Assembly: GCF_025144335.1 (NCBI RefSeq)
Contig: NZ_CP083539.1
Span: forward strand, 869,501 to 933,500
Direction of reading: 5' to 3'
Source of the DNA: Jannaschia sp. W003
GTDB lineage: Bacteria > Pseudomonadota > Alphaproteobacteria > Rhodobacterales > Rhodobacteraceae
Length of the DNA stretch: 64,000 nt
Shown here piece by piece: positions 25,692-33,471 of this stretch; the stretch's first letter is position 1; each line of letters opens with the position of its first letter. A program made the translations under genes and the position numbers. The notes under the pieces are model-generated. The model was not told the origin of the DNA and ran no database searches. It saw nothing but the letters and a program-made list of their open reading frames with translations.

Positions 25692-26141
25692 ATGCGCCGC
25701 ACCGCCTTCGCCCTCGCCGCCCTCCTCCTCGCGGCCCTCGCCGCCGCCGGCCTCCGCCGCGCGACCGGCGTGCACGTCTCCGGCGACGGCGCCCCGGCGC
25801 TCGCCGCCCTCTCCACGGCCCCCGCCGGGACCGCCGCCGTCGAACTCGTGCTCCTGCGCCGATGGCAGAACCTAGAGGCCCTGCCGGCCCTCCGCCGCCT
25901 CTGCCGCGCCGCCTGCGACGGCACCGCGCCGGTGGTCCGCCTGCGACAGCCCTCGCCGCGCGGCCTGCGGACCGTCGTGCTCGTGGACGTGGGCGCGTTG
26001 GGCGCGGGCGTGGCGCTGGACCGGGGCGCGCCGCTGCCCGCGCCGGTGGCCCGCTGCCTCGCCCGCGCCGCGGAGCGCGGCGGCACCGAAGTCTGCGGCC
26101 ACGCCCCCCGCACCGCTTGGCGCCTGCCCTTCGGCCTCTAG
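25692..26141 (+). CDS. Hypothetical exported protein
   Basis: This 149-residue protein has an N-terminal Arg pair and an Ala/Leu-rich stretch (residues 4-20) that looks like a signal peptide or membrane anchor. The rest has two cysteine pairs (CRAAC near 73, CLARAAERGGTEVC near 122-135) and no family I recognise. No good ribosome site is visible before the ATG, so the start is uncertain. Its TAG stop overlaps the stop of the convergent methyltransferase gene by three bases (CTAG). Coding character is supported mainly by the signal-like N-terminus and lack of a better frame. Confidence 0.5.
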   Translation: MRRTAFALAALLLAALAAAGLRRATGVHVSGDGAPALAALSTAPAGTAAVELVLLRRWQNLEALPALRRLCRAACDGTAPVVRLRQPSPRGLRTVVLVDVGALGAGVALDRGAPLPAPVARCLARAAERGGTEVCGHAPRTAWRLPFGL

Positions 26142-26773
26142 CCCCCGCGCCGCGCGAGCAGGAGGAGGTTGTTGGCCGGCATCTCCCGCCGCTCCACCGC
26201 GAAGCCCAGCACCGAGAGTACGCCCTCGACCACCTCCACCTCCTTGAACCCGATCTCCGGGTCCTGCGCCCGGAGCGTGGCGTCGAAGGTCCGGTCGCCC
26301 GCGCTGGTGGCCCGGCCGCCGCGAAGGAACGGGCCGTAGATCGCGAACAGCCCCCCCGGCGCCACCGCCCGCGCGCCCTCGTCGAGCAGTACCGCCATCT
26401 CGCCCTCGGACACGAGGTGCAGGAGGTTCACCACCCACAGCGCGTCGACCCGCAGCCCCTCGGCCCAGCCCGGCGCGCAGGCGTCGAGGGCGCGGGCCTC
26501 GGCCACGTTGGGCAGGCCCGCGCAGCGCCGGTCGATGGTGCGGCGGCGCTCGGGGTCGGGCTCCGTGGGCTGGATCGACAGCGCGGGCCGCGCCGCGGCC
26601 ACCGCGGCGGCGTGCTGCCCCGTCCCCGAGGCCAGCTCCAGCGCCACGCCGCCGCAGGGCAGGGCGGGCAGGAGCGCCGCGAGGATCGGCGCGAGGTTGC
26701 GCTCCGCCGAGGGCGCATGGAGCAGGCCCGCCCCGTCCCGCGCGGCGCCGTCGGGCAGGTCGAGCCGCCTCAC
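26138..26773 (-). CDS. DUF938 family SAM-dependent methyltransferase-like protein
   Basis: This 211-residue protein starts at a GTG giving (M)RRLDLPDG; the longer frame upstream lacks family resemblance. SAERNLAPIL, then the SAM motif LELASGTGQHAA, then QPTEPD and VVNLLHLV are the standard blocks of DUF938. The family has a Rossmann methyltransferase fold, but its substrate is unknown. It is convergent with the small exported-protein gene and shares its stop region. Confidence 0.85.
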   Translation of the reverse strand: MRRLDLPDGAARDGAGLLHAPSAERNLAPILAALLPALPCGGVALELASGTGQHAAAVAAARPALSIQPTEPDPERRRTIDRRCAGLPNVAEARALDACAPGWAEGLRVDALWVVNLLHLVSEGEMAVLLDEGARAVAPGGLFAIYGPFLRGGRATSAGDRTFDATLRAQDPEIGFKEVEVVEGVLSVLGFAVERREMPANNLLLLARRGG

Positions 26774-26992
26774 CGCCGCGGCCGCCGCGCCGCATCGGTC
26801 GCCGCCGCACGCCCGGGGCCCGACGCGGCACGTGCCGGCGCCCCGGCGAGGAGGAAGTCGCAGTCCATCGCCGAGTGGTGTCACACCGCCCCCCGCGCGG
26901 ACAAGCGCGGGGTTGCGCGGTTGGGGGGAAGCGGGGCGTTTCCGCCGCCCGGCAGCCGCACTTCCGCCACGGGCGCCTGCGGGAATGGGGCC

Positions 26993-27687
26993 ATGCGCCA
27001 TTTCCGTGATCCCGCCCCCGCGTCGCCCTCTTCGTCGATGGGGAGAACGTCTCGCCAGTCCATGCAGAGGCCATTGTCGCCCGTGCGAGGGCCGCCGGCG
27101 ATCTCAAGGTGGCACGCGTCTACGGAAACCTGACAGAACAGCCTAGCTGGCGCAGTGATGCGTCCTTGATACCGGTCTACACCTTCGTAGGGCCGAACTC
27201 CGCCGACATTCGACTGTGCATCGACGCGGTCGACCTCTTCAACCGCGGTCGCTTCGACACGGCCGTGATCGCTTCGTCCGACGGTGGACTCGCGCATCTC
27301 GCCGCCTTCCTCCGCGAAGCGGGAGCAGTGGTGCTCGGGTTCGGTGCGACGGAGTCCCCGCGCCTAAGAGCGCAGTGCAGCGAGTTCAACGTGCTCGCCG
27401 AGCAACAGAAAGGGTCGGAACCGAGCCCCCTGGCGCCCAAGCCCGAACAGGAAGGACGCATCGACAGGCTACTCGTCGACTGCCTGGCGCATCACAAAAC
27501 CCTCCGGTTGTCCGTCGTCGGTGAGGAGCTGAGGAAGCACGGCCTTCTCGCCTTCGTCCGCGATTGCGGAGGAGCCAAAACCTACTTCGCCAAGCGCACG
27601 GACCGCTATCGGATCAAGGGCGAGGGAGGTGGTGCACTGCTCTCGCTCGCAGCACTCGCGCCGGGAACGAAAAAGGGCGCCCCGTAG
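26993..27687 (+). CDS. NYN (LabA/DUF88)-type nuclease-fold protein with apparent 5' frameshift
   Basis: The frame ending at 27687 encodes a PIN-like NYN domain: VALFVDGENVS from 27022, VARVYGNL, then DIRLCIDAVDLF and DTAVIASSDGGLAHLAAFLREAG with the acidic residues that bind metal in this fold. A C-terminal segment of about 60 residues resembles the LOTUS-like tail of LabA proteins. The frame has a stop at 27007 and no ATG, GTG or TTG before the first acidic motif. In another frame ATG 26993 gives MRHFRDPAP and would join correctly if one base were added in the C-rich run at 27011-27020. Starting at GTG 27109 would delete the first metal-binding Asp. So this is a frameshifted gene or a sequence error. 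GC content is below that of its neighbours. Confidence 0.65.
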
Positions 27688-27694
27688 GACGCCC
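27670..27694 (-). terminator. Intrinsic terminator of the purine operon
   Basis: Read on the minus strand, GGGCGTCC pairs with GGGCGCCC across TACG (one G-T pair) and is followed by TTTTT. It lies 25 bases beyond the binding-protein stop codon and overlaps the 3' end of the convergent NYN gene. Confidence 0.8.
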
Positions 27695-27719
27695 CTCTCC
27701 AATCTCCATCAACCCGAGC

Positions 27720-28808
27720 TCAGTTCGGAATGTCGCCCGTGATGCCCTCGACGTAGAAGTCCATGCCCAGCAGCTCGCCGTCCTCGGCGACCTCGCCGTC
27801 GGCCAGCCACTCGGACCCGTCCTGCTTGTTGATCGGCCCCGTGAACGGATGGTACTCGCCCGCCGTGATCGCCTCGATCATGGCCTCGGCCTCGGCCTTG
27901 GCCTCCGCGGGCACCACGTCGGTGATCTCGCCGATCACCACCTCGCCCTCGGGCATGCCGCCCCACGAGGCGCCCTGCTCCCACGTCCCGTCCATCACGG
28001 CCCGCACGCGCTCGATGTAGTAGGGCGACCAGTCGTCGATGATCGAGGCCACCCGCGGCATCGGCGCGAAGGCCGACATGTCGGAGGCCTGCCCGAAGGT
28101 GTAGATCTTCGCGCCGTTCGCGTTGGCCTCCTGCGCCGCCGCGTGCGGCGCCGTGGAGTCGGTGTGCTGCAGGATCACGTCGACGCCCTGGTCGATCAGC
28201 GCCTTGGCGGCATCGGCCTCCTTGGCGGGGTCGAACCAGGTGTAGGCCCACACCACGCTCATCTCCACGTCGGGGTTCACCTTGGCGGCGTGGAGGTAGG
28301 TCGAGTTGATGCCCTGGATCACCTCGGGGATCGGGAACGAGGCGATGTAGCCGATCTTGTTCGACTCGGTCAGGTGCCCGGCCAGGGTGCCCAGCACGGC
28401 GCGGCCCTCGTAGAAGCGGGCATCATAGGTGGCGACGTTCGGGTGCTCGCGCTTGAAGCCGGTGGCGTGCTCGAACTTCACGTCCGGGAACTTCTCGGCC
28501 ACGTTGTTGGTGGGGTCCATGTAGCCGAACGAGGTGGTGAAGATGATGTCGGCGCCGCCCAGGGCCATCTGGGTGATGACGCGCTCGGCGTCGGCGCCCT
28601 CGGGCACGTTCTCCTGGTAGACGGTCTCGACGGCGTCGCCGAACTCCTCCTCGACGGCGAGGCGGCCCTGGTCGTGCTGGTAGGTCCAGCCGCCGTCGCC
28701 GATGGGTCCGACGTAGACGAAGCCCACCTTCGTCTTGTCGTCCTGCGCGAAGGCCGGGACGGCGAGGCCGAGGGCGATGGTGCCGGCCAGCAGTGCCTTG
28801 AGTGTCAT
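27720..28808 (-). CDS. BMP/PnrA-type ABC transporter substrate-binding protein (probable purine/nucleoside)
   Basis: This 362-residue protein starts at ATG 28808 with a Sec signal peptide (MTLKALLAGTIALGLAVPAFA). The mature protein has the BMP-family blocks KVGFVYVGPIGDGGWTYQHD, FTTSFGYMD and DVILQHTDS. BMP proteins bind nucleosides or purines in the periplasm. Cotranscribed genes upstream encode two matching permeases, an ABC ATPase and xanthine dehydrogenase, so purine base or nucleoside uptake is the likely job. A strong terminator follows. Confidence 0.92.
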   Translation of the reverse strand: MTLKALLAGTIALGLAVPAFAQDDKTKVGFVYVGPIGDGGWTYQHDQGRLAVEEEFGDAVETVYQENVPEGADAERVITQMALGGADIIFTTSFGYMDPTNNVAEKFPDVKFEHATGFKREHPNVATYDARFYEGRAVLGTLAGHLTESNKIGYIASFPIPEVIQGINSTYLHAAKVNPDVEMSVVWAYTWFDPAKEADAAKALIDQGVDVILQHTDSTAPHAAAQEANANGAKIYTFGQASDMSAFAPMPRVASIIDDWSPYYIERVRAVMDGTWEQGASWGGMPEGEVVIGEITDVVPAEAKAEAEAMIEAITAGEYHPFTGPINKQDGSEWLADGEVAEDGELLGMDFYVEGITGDIPN

Positions 28809-28842
28809 GTCTGTCTCCGTGTCGGTGAGTGGATCGCCTCTC

Positions 28843-29769
28843 TCAGGCGGAGGCGTGGAACGGTCGCGCGAGGTCGGCGGGGGCGTCGCCGCCCCGCTCG
28901 CGCCGGCGGGATATGACCACGAGCACGAGGATGGTGACAAGGTAGGGGGAGGCCGACAGCAGCTCCACGGGGATGCGCGCGCCGGCCGCCTGCAGGTTGA
29001 GCTGCAGCACCGTGATCCCGCCGAAGAGATAGGCGCCCACCAGCGCCCGGCCCGGCCGCCACGAGGCGAAGACCACGATGGCCAGCGCGATCCAGCCCGC
29101 GCCCGCGGTCAGCCCGTCGGTCCACTGGGGCACGCGCACGAGGGAGAGGTAGGCGCCCCCGAGGCCTGCGCAGGCGCCGCCGAAGGCGATGGCGGCCAGG
29201 CGCACGGCGCGCACGGGGTAGCCCAGCGCGTGGGCCGCCTCGGCGCTCTCGCCCACGGCGCGCAGGATCAGGCCCGCGCGGGTGAGGCGCAGGAAGGCCC
29301 AGACGAGGAGCACGAGGAGGAGGCTCAGGTAGACCACGGGATCGTGGCTGAAGAGCACGCGCCCCACCACGGGCAGGTCCGACAGCGGCCCGAGGTCGAC
29401 GCGCGCCAGCCCCGGCCCCTTGATCCCGACCCAGCCCTGCCCCAGCAGCGAGGCCAGCCCGAGGCCGAACAGCGTGAGTGCCAGTCCGGTCGCCACCTGG
29501 TTCGACAAGAGCACCTGCGTCAGCACCCCGAACACGAGGGCGAGGGCCGCGCCCCCCAGCACGGCGGCGCCGAAGCCCAGCCAGACCGACCCGGACGACG
29601 CGGCGGCGATGAAGCCCACCACGGCGCCGGTGATCATCATGCCCTCGACGCCGAGGTTCAGCACGCCCGAGCGCTCGGCCACCAGCTCGCCCAGGGCGGC
29701 CAGCAGGATCGGCGTCGAGGCCACCATCAGCGAGGCCACGAGCAGGACGGGGTCGATCGAGCCGGTCAT
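28843..29769 (-). CDS. ABC transporter permease, nucleoside/purine type (second permease)
   Basis: This 308-residue integral membrane protein has about eight hydrophobic segments. GVLNLGVEGMMITGA near residues 36-50 is the conserved block of the BPD_transp_2 permeases that work with BMP-family binding proteins. It is 16 bp downstream of the other permease and 34 bp upstream of the binding protein, so it forms the second half of the membrane channel. Confidence 0.92.
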   Translation of the reverse strand: MTGSIDPVLLVASLMVASTPILLAALGELVAERSGVLNLGVEGMMITGAVVGFIAAASSGSVWLGFGAAVLGGAALALVFGVLTQVLLSNQVATGLALTLFGLGLASLLGQGWVGIKGPGLARVDLGPLSDLPVVGRVLFSHDPVVYLSLLLVLLVWAFLRLTRAGLILRAVGESAEAAHALGYPVRAVRLAAIAFGGACAGLGGAYLSLVRVPQWTDGLTAGAGWIALAIVVFASWRPGRALVGAYLFGGITVLQLNLQAAGARIPVELLSASPYLVTILVLVVISRRRERGGDAPADLARPFHASA

Positions 29770-29785
29770 CGCGAAGCCTCCGAGG

Positions 29786-30907
29786 TCATTCCGCCGGCTC
29801 GCCCACGCCGGGGGCGGGCTGCTCGCGCACGGGGCCGGCGCGGCCCATCCGCACCCGGAAGTGGGTCAGCACGTCCACGGCCAGCAGGAAGAACAGCAGC
29901 ATCCCCTGGAAAGCCGAGATCGCCGCCACGGGCAGCCCGAGGTTGGTGGCCGCGTTGTCGCCGCCGACGTAGGTGAGGGCCATCAGGAGGCCCGCGAGCA
30001 GGATGCCCACGGGGTGCAGGCGCCCGAGGAAGGCCACGATGATCGCGGTGAAGCCGTATCCCGTGGCGAAGTCGATCGAGATCTGCCCCGCCGGCCCCGT
30101 GACCTCGAACAGGCCCGCGAGGCCCGCGAGCGCGCCCGAGGTGCCGAGGCAGAACACCGTGAGCCGCCCCGGCGAGACCCCCGCGAAGCGGGCCGCCCGC
30201 GGCGCCGCCCCGGCGAGGCGCACGTGGAAGCCGAGCTGGTGCTTCGCCAGCAGCGCGTAGGCCGCGATTACCGCGGCCACGGCGGCAACCACGCCCCAGT
30301 GGGCGCCGGTGCCCGCGATCAGCTCGGGGTTGGCGGAGGCGTCCCAGCGCGCGAGGTTGCGCGAGCCGGGAAAGCCCACCGCGTCGGGGTTGCGCAGCCA
30401 AGACACGGCGGCGGAGGCGAGCAGGTTCTCGGCCACGTAGACCAGCATCAGCGAGACCAGGATCTCGCTGGTGCCGAAGCGCACCTTCAGGAGCGCGGGG
30501 ATCATGCCCCAGAGGAACCCCCCCAGCGCGCCGCCCGCCACCATCAGCGGGAAGATCAGGGGCGAATCCGACGGGTAGAAGGCCAGCCCGAGCGCGGCGC
30601 CCACGATCGCGCCCACGATGTACTGCCCCTCGGCGCCGATGTTCCAGATGCCGGCCCGGAAGCCTAGGGACAGGCCCACCGCGATCAGCACGAGCGGCGC
30701 GGCCTTCACCAGGAGCTGCCCGCGGAAGTACCAGGCGAACTCCCCGAACACCGGCTCCCAGAAGATCGCGCGGATGGCAGCCACGGGGTCCTTGCCGAGC
30801 GCGGCGAACATCAGCCCGCCCGCCACCAGCGTCAGCAGCACCGCCACTACCGGGGAGGCCGCGGCCCATGCGCGCGACGGCGACGGGCGGCGCTCCAGGC
30901 GGATCAT
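29786..30907 (-). CDS. ABC transporter permease, nucleoside/purine type (first permease)
   Basis: This 373-residue membrane protein has GIWNIGAEGQYIVGAI (residues about 88-103), the counterpart of the NLGVEG block in its partner, and several hydrophobic segments. It is the larger permease normally placed before the smaller one in BMP-type systems. A repeat-filled gap of 171 bp separates it from the ATPase gene upstream. Confidence 0.92.
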   Translation of the reverse strand: MIRLERRPSPSRAWAAASPVVAVLLTLVAGGLMFAALGKDPVAAIRAIFWEPVFGEFAWYFRGQLLVKAAPLVLIAVGLSLGFRAGIWNIGAEGQYIVGAIVGAALGLAFYPSDSPLIFPLMVAGGALGGFLWGMIPALLKVRFGTSEILVSLMLVYVAENLLASAAVSWLRNPDAVGFPGSRNLARWDASANPELIAGTGAHWGVVAAVAAVIAAYALLAKHQLGFHVRLAGAAPRAARFAGVSPGRLTVFCLGTSGALAGLAGLFEVTGPAGQISIDFATGYGFTAIIVAFLGRLHPVGILLAGLLMALTYVGGDNAATNLGLPVAAISAFQGMLLFFLLAVDVLTHFRVRMGRAGPVREQPAPGVGEPAE

Positions 30908-30910
30908 GAC

Positions 30911-31019
30911 ACCCCCCCCGGGGGCTCCGCCCCTCCCTCATCTTGCCGAAAATACCTCGGGGTCGCCTTCGGGCGCCATCGGTTCGAGCCCGAAGGCGAC
31001 GGCGGAGCCCCGGCGCTCT
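30911..31019 (+). repeat. Dispersed AAATACCTC element, copy D, with long hairpin
   Basis: CTCATCTTGCCGAAAATACC then TCGGGG leads into a perfect 13-bp inverted repeat: GTCGCCTTCGGGC (30962-30974) and GCCCGAAGGCGAC (30988-31000). It sits between the ATPase and permease genes inside the purine operon, so it is transcribed and may reduce or time expression of the distal genes. Confidence 0.75.
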
Positions 31020-31024
31020 CCGTA

Positions 31025-31057
31025 TGCACGAGGGGTGCACGGGGGGTGCACGGGGGG
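31025..31057. repeat. Tandem 11-bp repeat, three units
   Basis: TGCACGAGGGG, TGCACGGGGGG and TGCACGGGGGG follow one another directly, and a partial fourth unit (TGCA) follows. It lies 22 bp beyond the ATPase stop codon in the intra-operon gap. Confidence 0.85.
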
Positions 31058-31078
31058 TGCATCCGCATTTCCGCACCC

Positions 31079-32593
31079 TCACGCATGCGCCGGCTCCAGA
31101 TCGTGCGCCCCGCCGAGCATCAGCCCGATCCGCTCCAGCGTCAGGTCGGAGGTGGGGACGGGGGCGCTCAGACGCCCCGCGTTAAGCGCGCAGAACCGGT
31201 CCGAGACCTCGAGCAGCTCGTCGAGATCCTGCGAGATCACGACGACGCCCGCGCCCTCGGCGGCGAGGTCCACGAGCGCCTGCCGGATCGCCGCGGCGGC
31301 GGCGGCGTCCACGCCCCAGGTGGGCTGGTTCACCACGAGAACCCGTGGATCCTGAAGCACTTCGCGGCCGATCACGAACTTCTGGAGGTTGCCGCCCGAG
31401 AGCGAGCGGGCGGCGGCCGACGGCCCCGGCGTGCGCACGTCGAAGCGGGCGATCACCTCCTCGGCGAAGCCCCGGGCGCGGCGCCAGTCCACCAGCCCGC
31501 CGCGCACGATGCCGCGCCGGGCGGCGCCGGTCATGGCGGCGTTCTCGGTCAGCGACATGTCGGGCGCAGCGGCGTGTCCCAGCCGCTCCTCGGGCGCAGC
31601 CAGGAGGCCCGCCCGCCGCCGCCCCGTCGGCCCCATGCGCGACACGTCCTGCCCTTCCAGAACAACGGTTTGCGCCTGCGTGCGGCGCTCGCCGGAGAGC
31701 GCGGCGAGCAGCTCGTCCTGCCCGTTCCCGGCCACGCCGCCGATGCCCAGCACCTCGCCCGCGCGAAGCGCGAAGGCCACGTCGCGCAGAGCCGTTCCGA
31801 ACTGCGAGGGCGGCGGCAGCGACAGGTCCCGCACGGCCAGGATCACGCCCCCCGCCGCGTGGGCGCGCGCCTTCGGCGCGGCGAGCGCGCTGCCCACCAT
31901 GCGCTCGGCCAGCTCGCGCGCGGAGGCCTCGCGCGGGTCGCACTCGCCCACCATGCGGCCCCCGCGCAGGATCGTGGCGGCGTCGCAGAGGGCGCGGATT
32001 TCCTCCAATTTATGAGAGATGTAGAGGATCGCCGTGCCCTCGGAGGCCAGCCGCCGCAGGGTCGAGAACAGGATCTCCACCTCCTGCGGGGTCAGCACCG
32101 AGGTCGGCTCGTCCATGATCAGGAGGCGCGGGTCCTGCAGCAGGCAGCGCACGATCTCGACCCGCTGGCGCTCGCCCGCCGAGAGGTCGCCCACGCGCCG
32201 GCCGGGGTCGAGCGGCAGGCCGTAGGCCTCGGAGACCTCGCGGATGCGCCGCGCCAGCGCGCCCATGCGCGGCGGGTCCTCCATGCCGAGGCCGACGTTC
32301 TCGGCCACCGACAGCGCCTCGAACAGCGAGAAGTGCTGGAACACCATGGCCACGCCGGCGGCGCGCGCGGCGCGGGGGTCGGCGGGGGCGTAGGGCCGCC
32401 CGTCCAGCCGCATGGTGCCCGCGTCGGGCTTCACCAGCCCGTAGATCGCCTTGACCAGCGTGGACTTGCCGGCGCCGTTCTCGCCCAGCAGGGCGTGGAT
32501 GCCGCCGGGCGCCACGCGCATCGACACGCCGTCGTTGGCGACGACGCCGGGATAGCGCTTGGTCAGGCCGTCGATGGCGAGGAGCGGCGTCAC
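31079..32593 (-). CDS. ABC transporter ATP-binding protein, double-cassette, nucleoside/purine uptake
   Basis: This 504-residue protein starts at a GTG overlapping the xdhC stop (GTGA). It has two ATPase cassettes: Walker A GENGAGKST, signature LSAGERQRV and Walker B LLIMDEPTS in the first; LSGGNLQKF and VLVVNQPTWGVD in the second. The second Walker A is degenerate (GVAGNGQDE), as is usual for sugar/nucleoside-type double cassettes. In the second Walker B the catalytic DE pair reads NQ, also typical. It powers import through the two permeases encoded downstream. Confidence 0.93.
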   Translation of the reverse strand: MTPLLAIDGLTKRYPGVVANDGVSMRVAPGGIHALLGENGAGKSTLVKAIYGLVKPDAGTMRLDGRPYAPADPRAARAAGVAMVFQHFSLFEALSVAENVGLGMEDPPRMGALARRIREVSEAYGLPLDPGRRVGDLSAGERQRVEIVRCLLQDPRLLIMDEPTSVLTPQEVEILFSTLRRLASEGTAILYISHKLEEIRALCDAATILRGGRMVGECDPREASARELAERMVGSALAAPKARAHAAGGVILAVRDLSLPPPSQFGTALRDVAFALRAGEVLGIGGVAGNGQDELLAALSGERRTQAQTVVLEGQDVSRMGPTGRRRAGLLAAPEERLGHAAAPDMSLTENAAMTGAARRGIVRGGLVDWRRARGFAEEVIARFDVRTPGPSAAARSLSGGNLQKFVIGREVLQDPRVLVVNQPTWGVDAAAAAAIRQALVDLAAEGAGVVVISQDLDELLEVSDRFCALNAGRLSAPVPTSDLTLERIGLMLGGAHDLEPAHA

Positions 32594-33471
32594 GCGGCGG
32601 ACCCTTCCGGTTGTGCGGCTGCGGCGGATTGCCGCGACAGTAGAGCCGCCGCGACGCCCACCGCAATGGCCTGGGGGTGCTTTCCCAGGGCCGGGTCGCC
32701 GATAGGACACGCGATGCGGGCGATGGCGTCGTCGCCGTGGCCGAGCGCGCGCAGGCGGCTGCGGAAGCGGGCCCACTTGGTGGCCGATCCGATCAGGCCG
32801 CAGGCGCGGAAGCCGCGGGCGAGGGCGGCGTGGCAGAGGGCGAGGTCGATCTCGTGGCTGTGGGTGAGGACGAGGTGCTCGGCGTCCTCGGGCGCGCGTG
32901 CCATCAGGCGGGGCGGATCGGCGGCGACGAGGCGGGCGACGCCTTCGGGGATGCGGTCCGGGAACCGGTCCTCGGCCACGTCGATCCAGGTGACGGCGAG
33001 GTCGGGCAGGGGGGCGACGACCGCCACCAATGCCCGGCCCACGTGCCCGGCGCCCCAGACCCAGAGTGCGCGGGCGGGGACGCGGGCCGTCTCGCGCATC
33101 CAGCCGTCGCGCAGGCCCTCGAAGGGGGCGGAGGGCGCGGGCCGGTCGCCCTCGACGCGGCGGAGCCAGGGGTCGGGGGGCATCGCCTTCAAGCGTTCGA
33201 CCACCAGCGTCACGGCGCCGCCGCAGCATTGGGCGAGGGCGGGGCCGAGGGGCATCCGCTCCACGCGTGTGCGCCCGTCGGCGAGTGTCTCGCGGGCCAG
33301 CGCCAGCGCCCGCCACTCCAGCGCGCCGCCGCCGATGGTGCCGTCGAAGCCCCCGTCCCAGACCCGCATCTCGGCGCCCGCCTCGCGGGGCACGGAGCCG
33401 CGGGTCTCGGCCACGGCGACACGAGCCACGGGGCCGCGGGCGAGGGCGGCTTCCAGCGCCGCCCGGTTCAC
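32590..33471 (-). CDS. xdhC: Xanthine dehydrogenase accessory protein XdhC
   Basis: This 293-residue protein starts at a GTG overlapping the xdhB stop by four bases. RGSVPREAGAEM near residue 24, GTIGGGALEWRA near 45, QCCGGAVTLVVE near 82 and WVWGAGHVGRALV near 140 are the XdhC/CoxI blocks. XdhC binds molybdenum cofactor, helps sulfurate it and inserts it into XdhB. Its stop overlaps the start of the ABC ATPase, tying transport and oxidation into one translational unit. Confidence 0.93.
   Translation of the reverse strand: MNRAALEAALARGPVARVAVAETRGSVPREAGAEMRVWDGGFDGTIGGGALEWRALALARETLADGRTRVERMPLGPALAQCCGGAVTLVVERLKAMPPDPWLRRVEGDRPAPSAPFEGLRDGWMRETARVPARALWVWGAGHVGRALVAVVAPLPDLAVTWIDVAEDRFPDRIPEGVARLVAADPPRLMARAPEDAEHLVLTHSHEIDLALCHAALARGFRACGLIGSATKWARFRSRLRALGHGDDAIARIACPIGDPALGKHPQAIAVGVAAALLSRQSAAAAQPEGSAA

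Noticed and set aside
26774-26992. Possible small gene between the DUF938 gene and the NYN gene
   Set aside because: The minus-strand frame continues upstream of the methyltransferase but is Arg/Gly-rich with no signature, and no start with a ribosome site was found on either strand.
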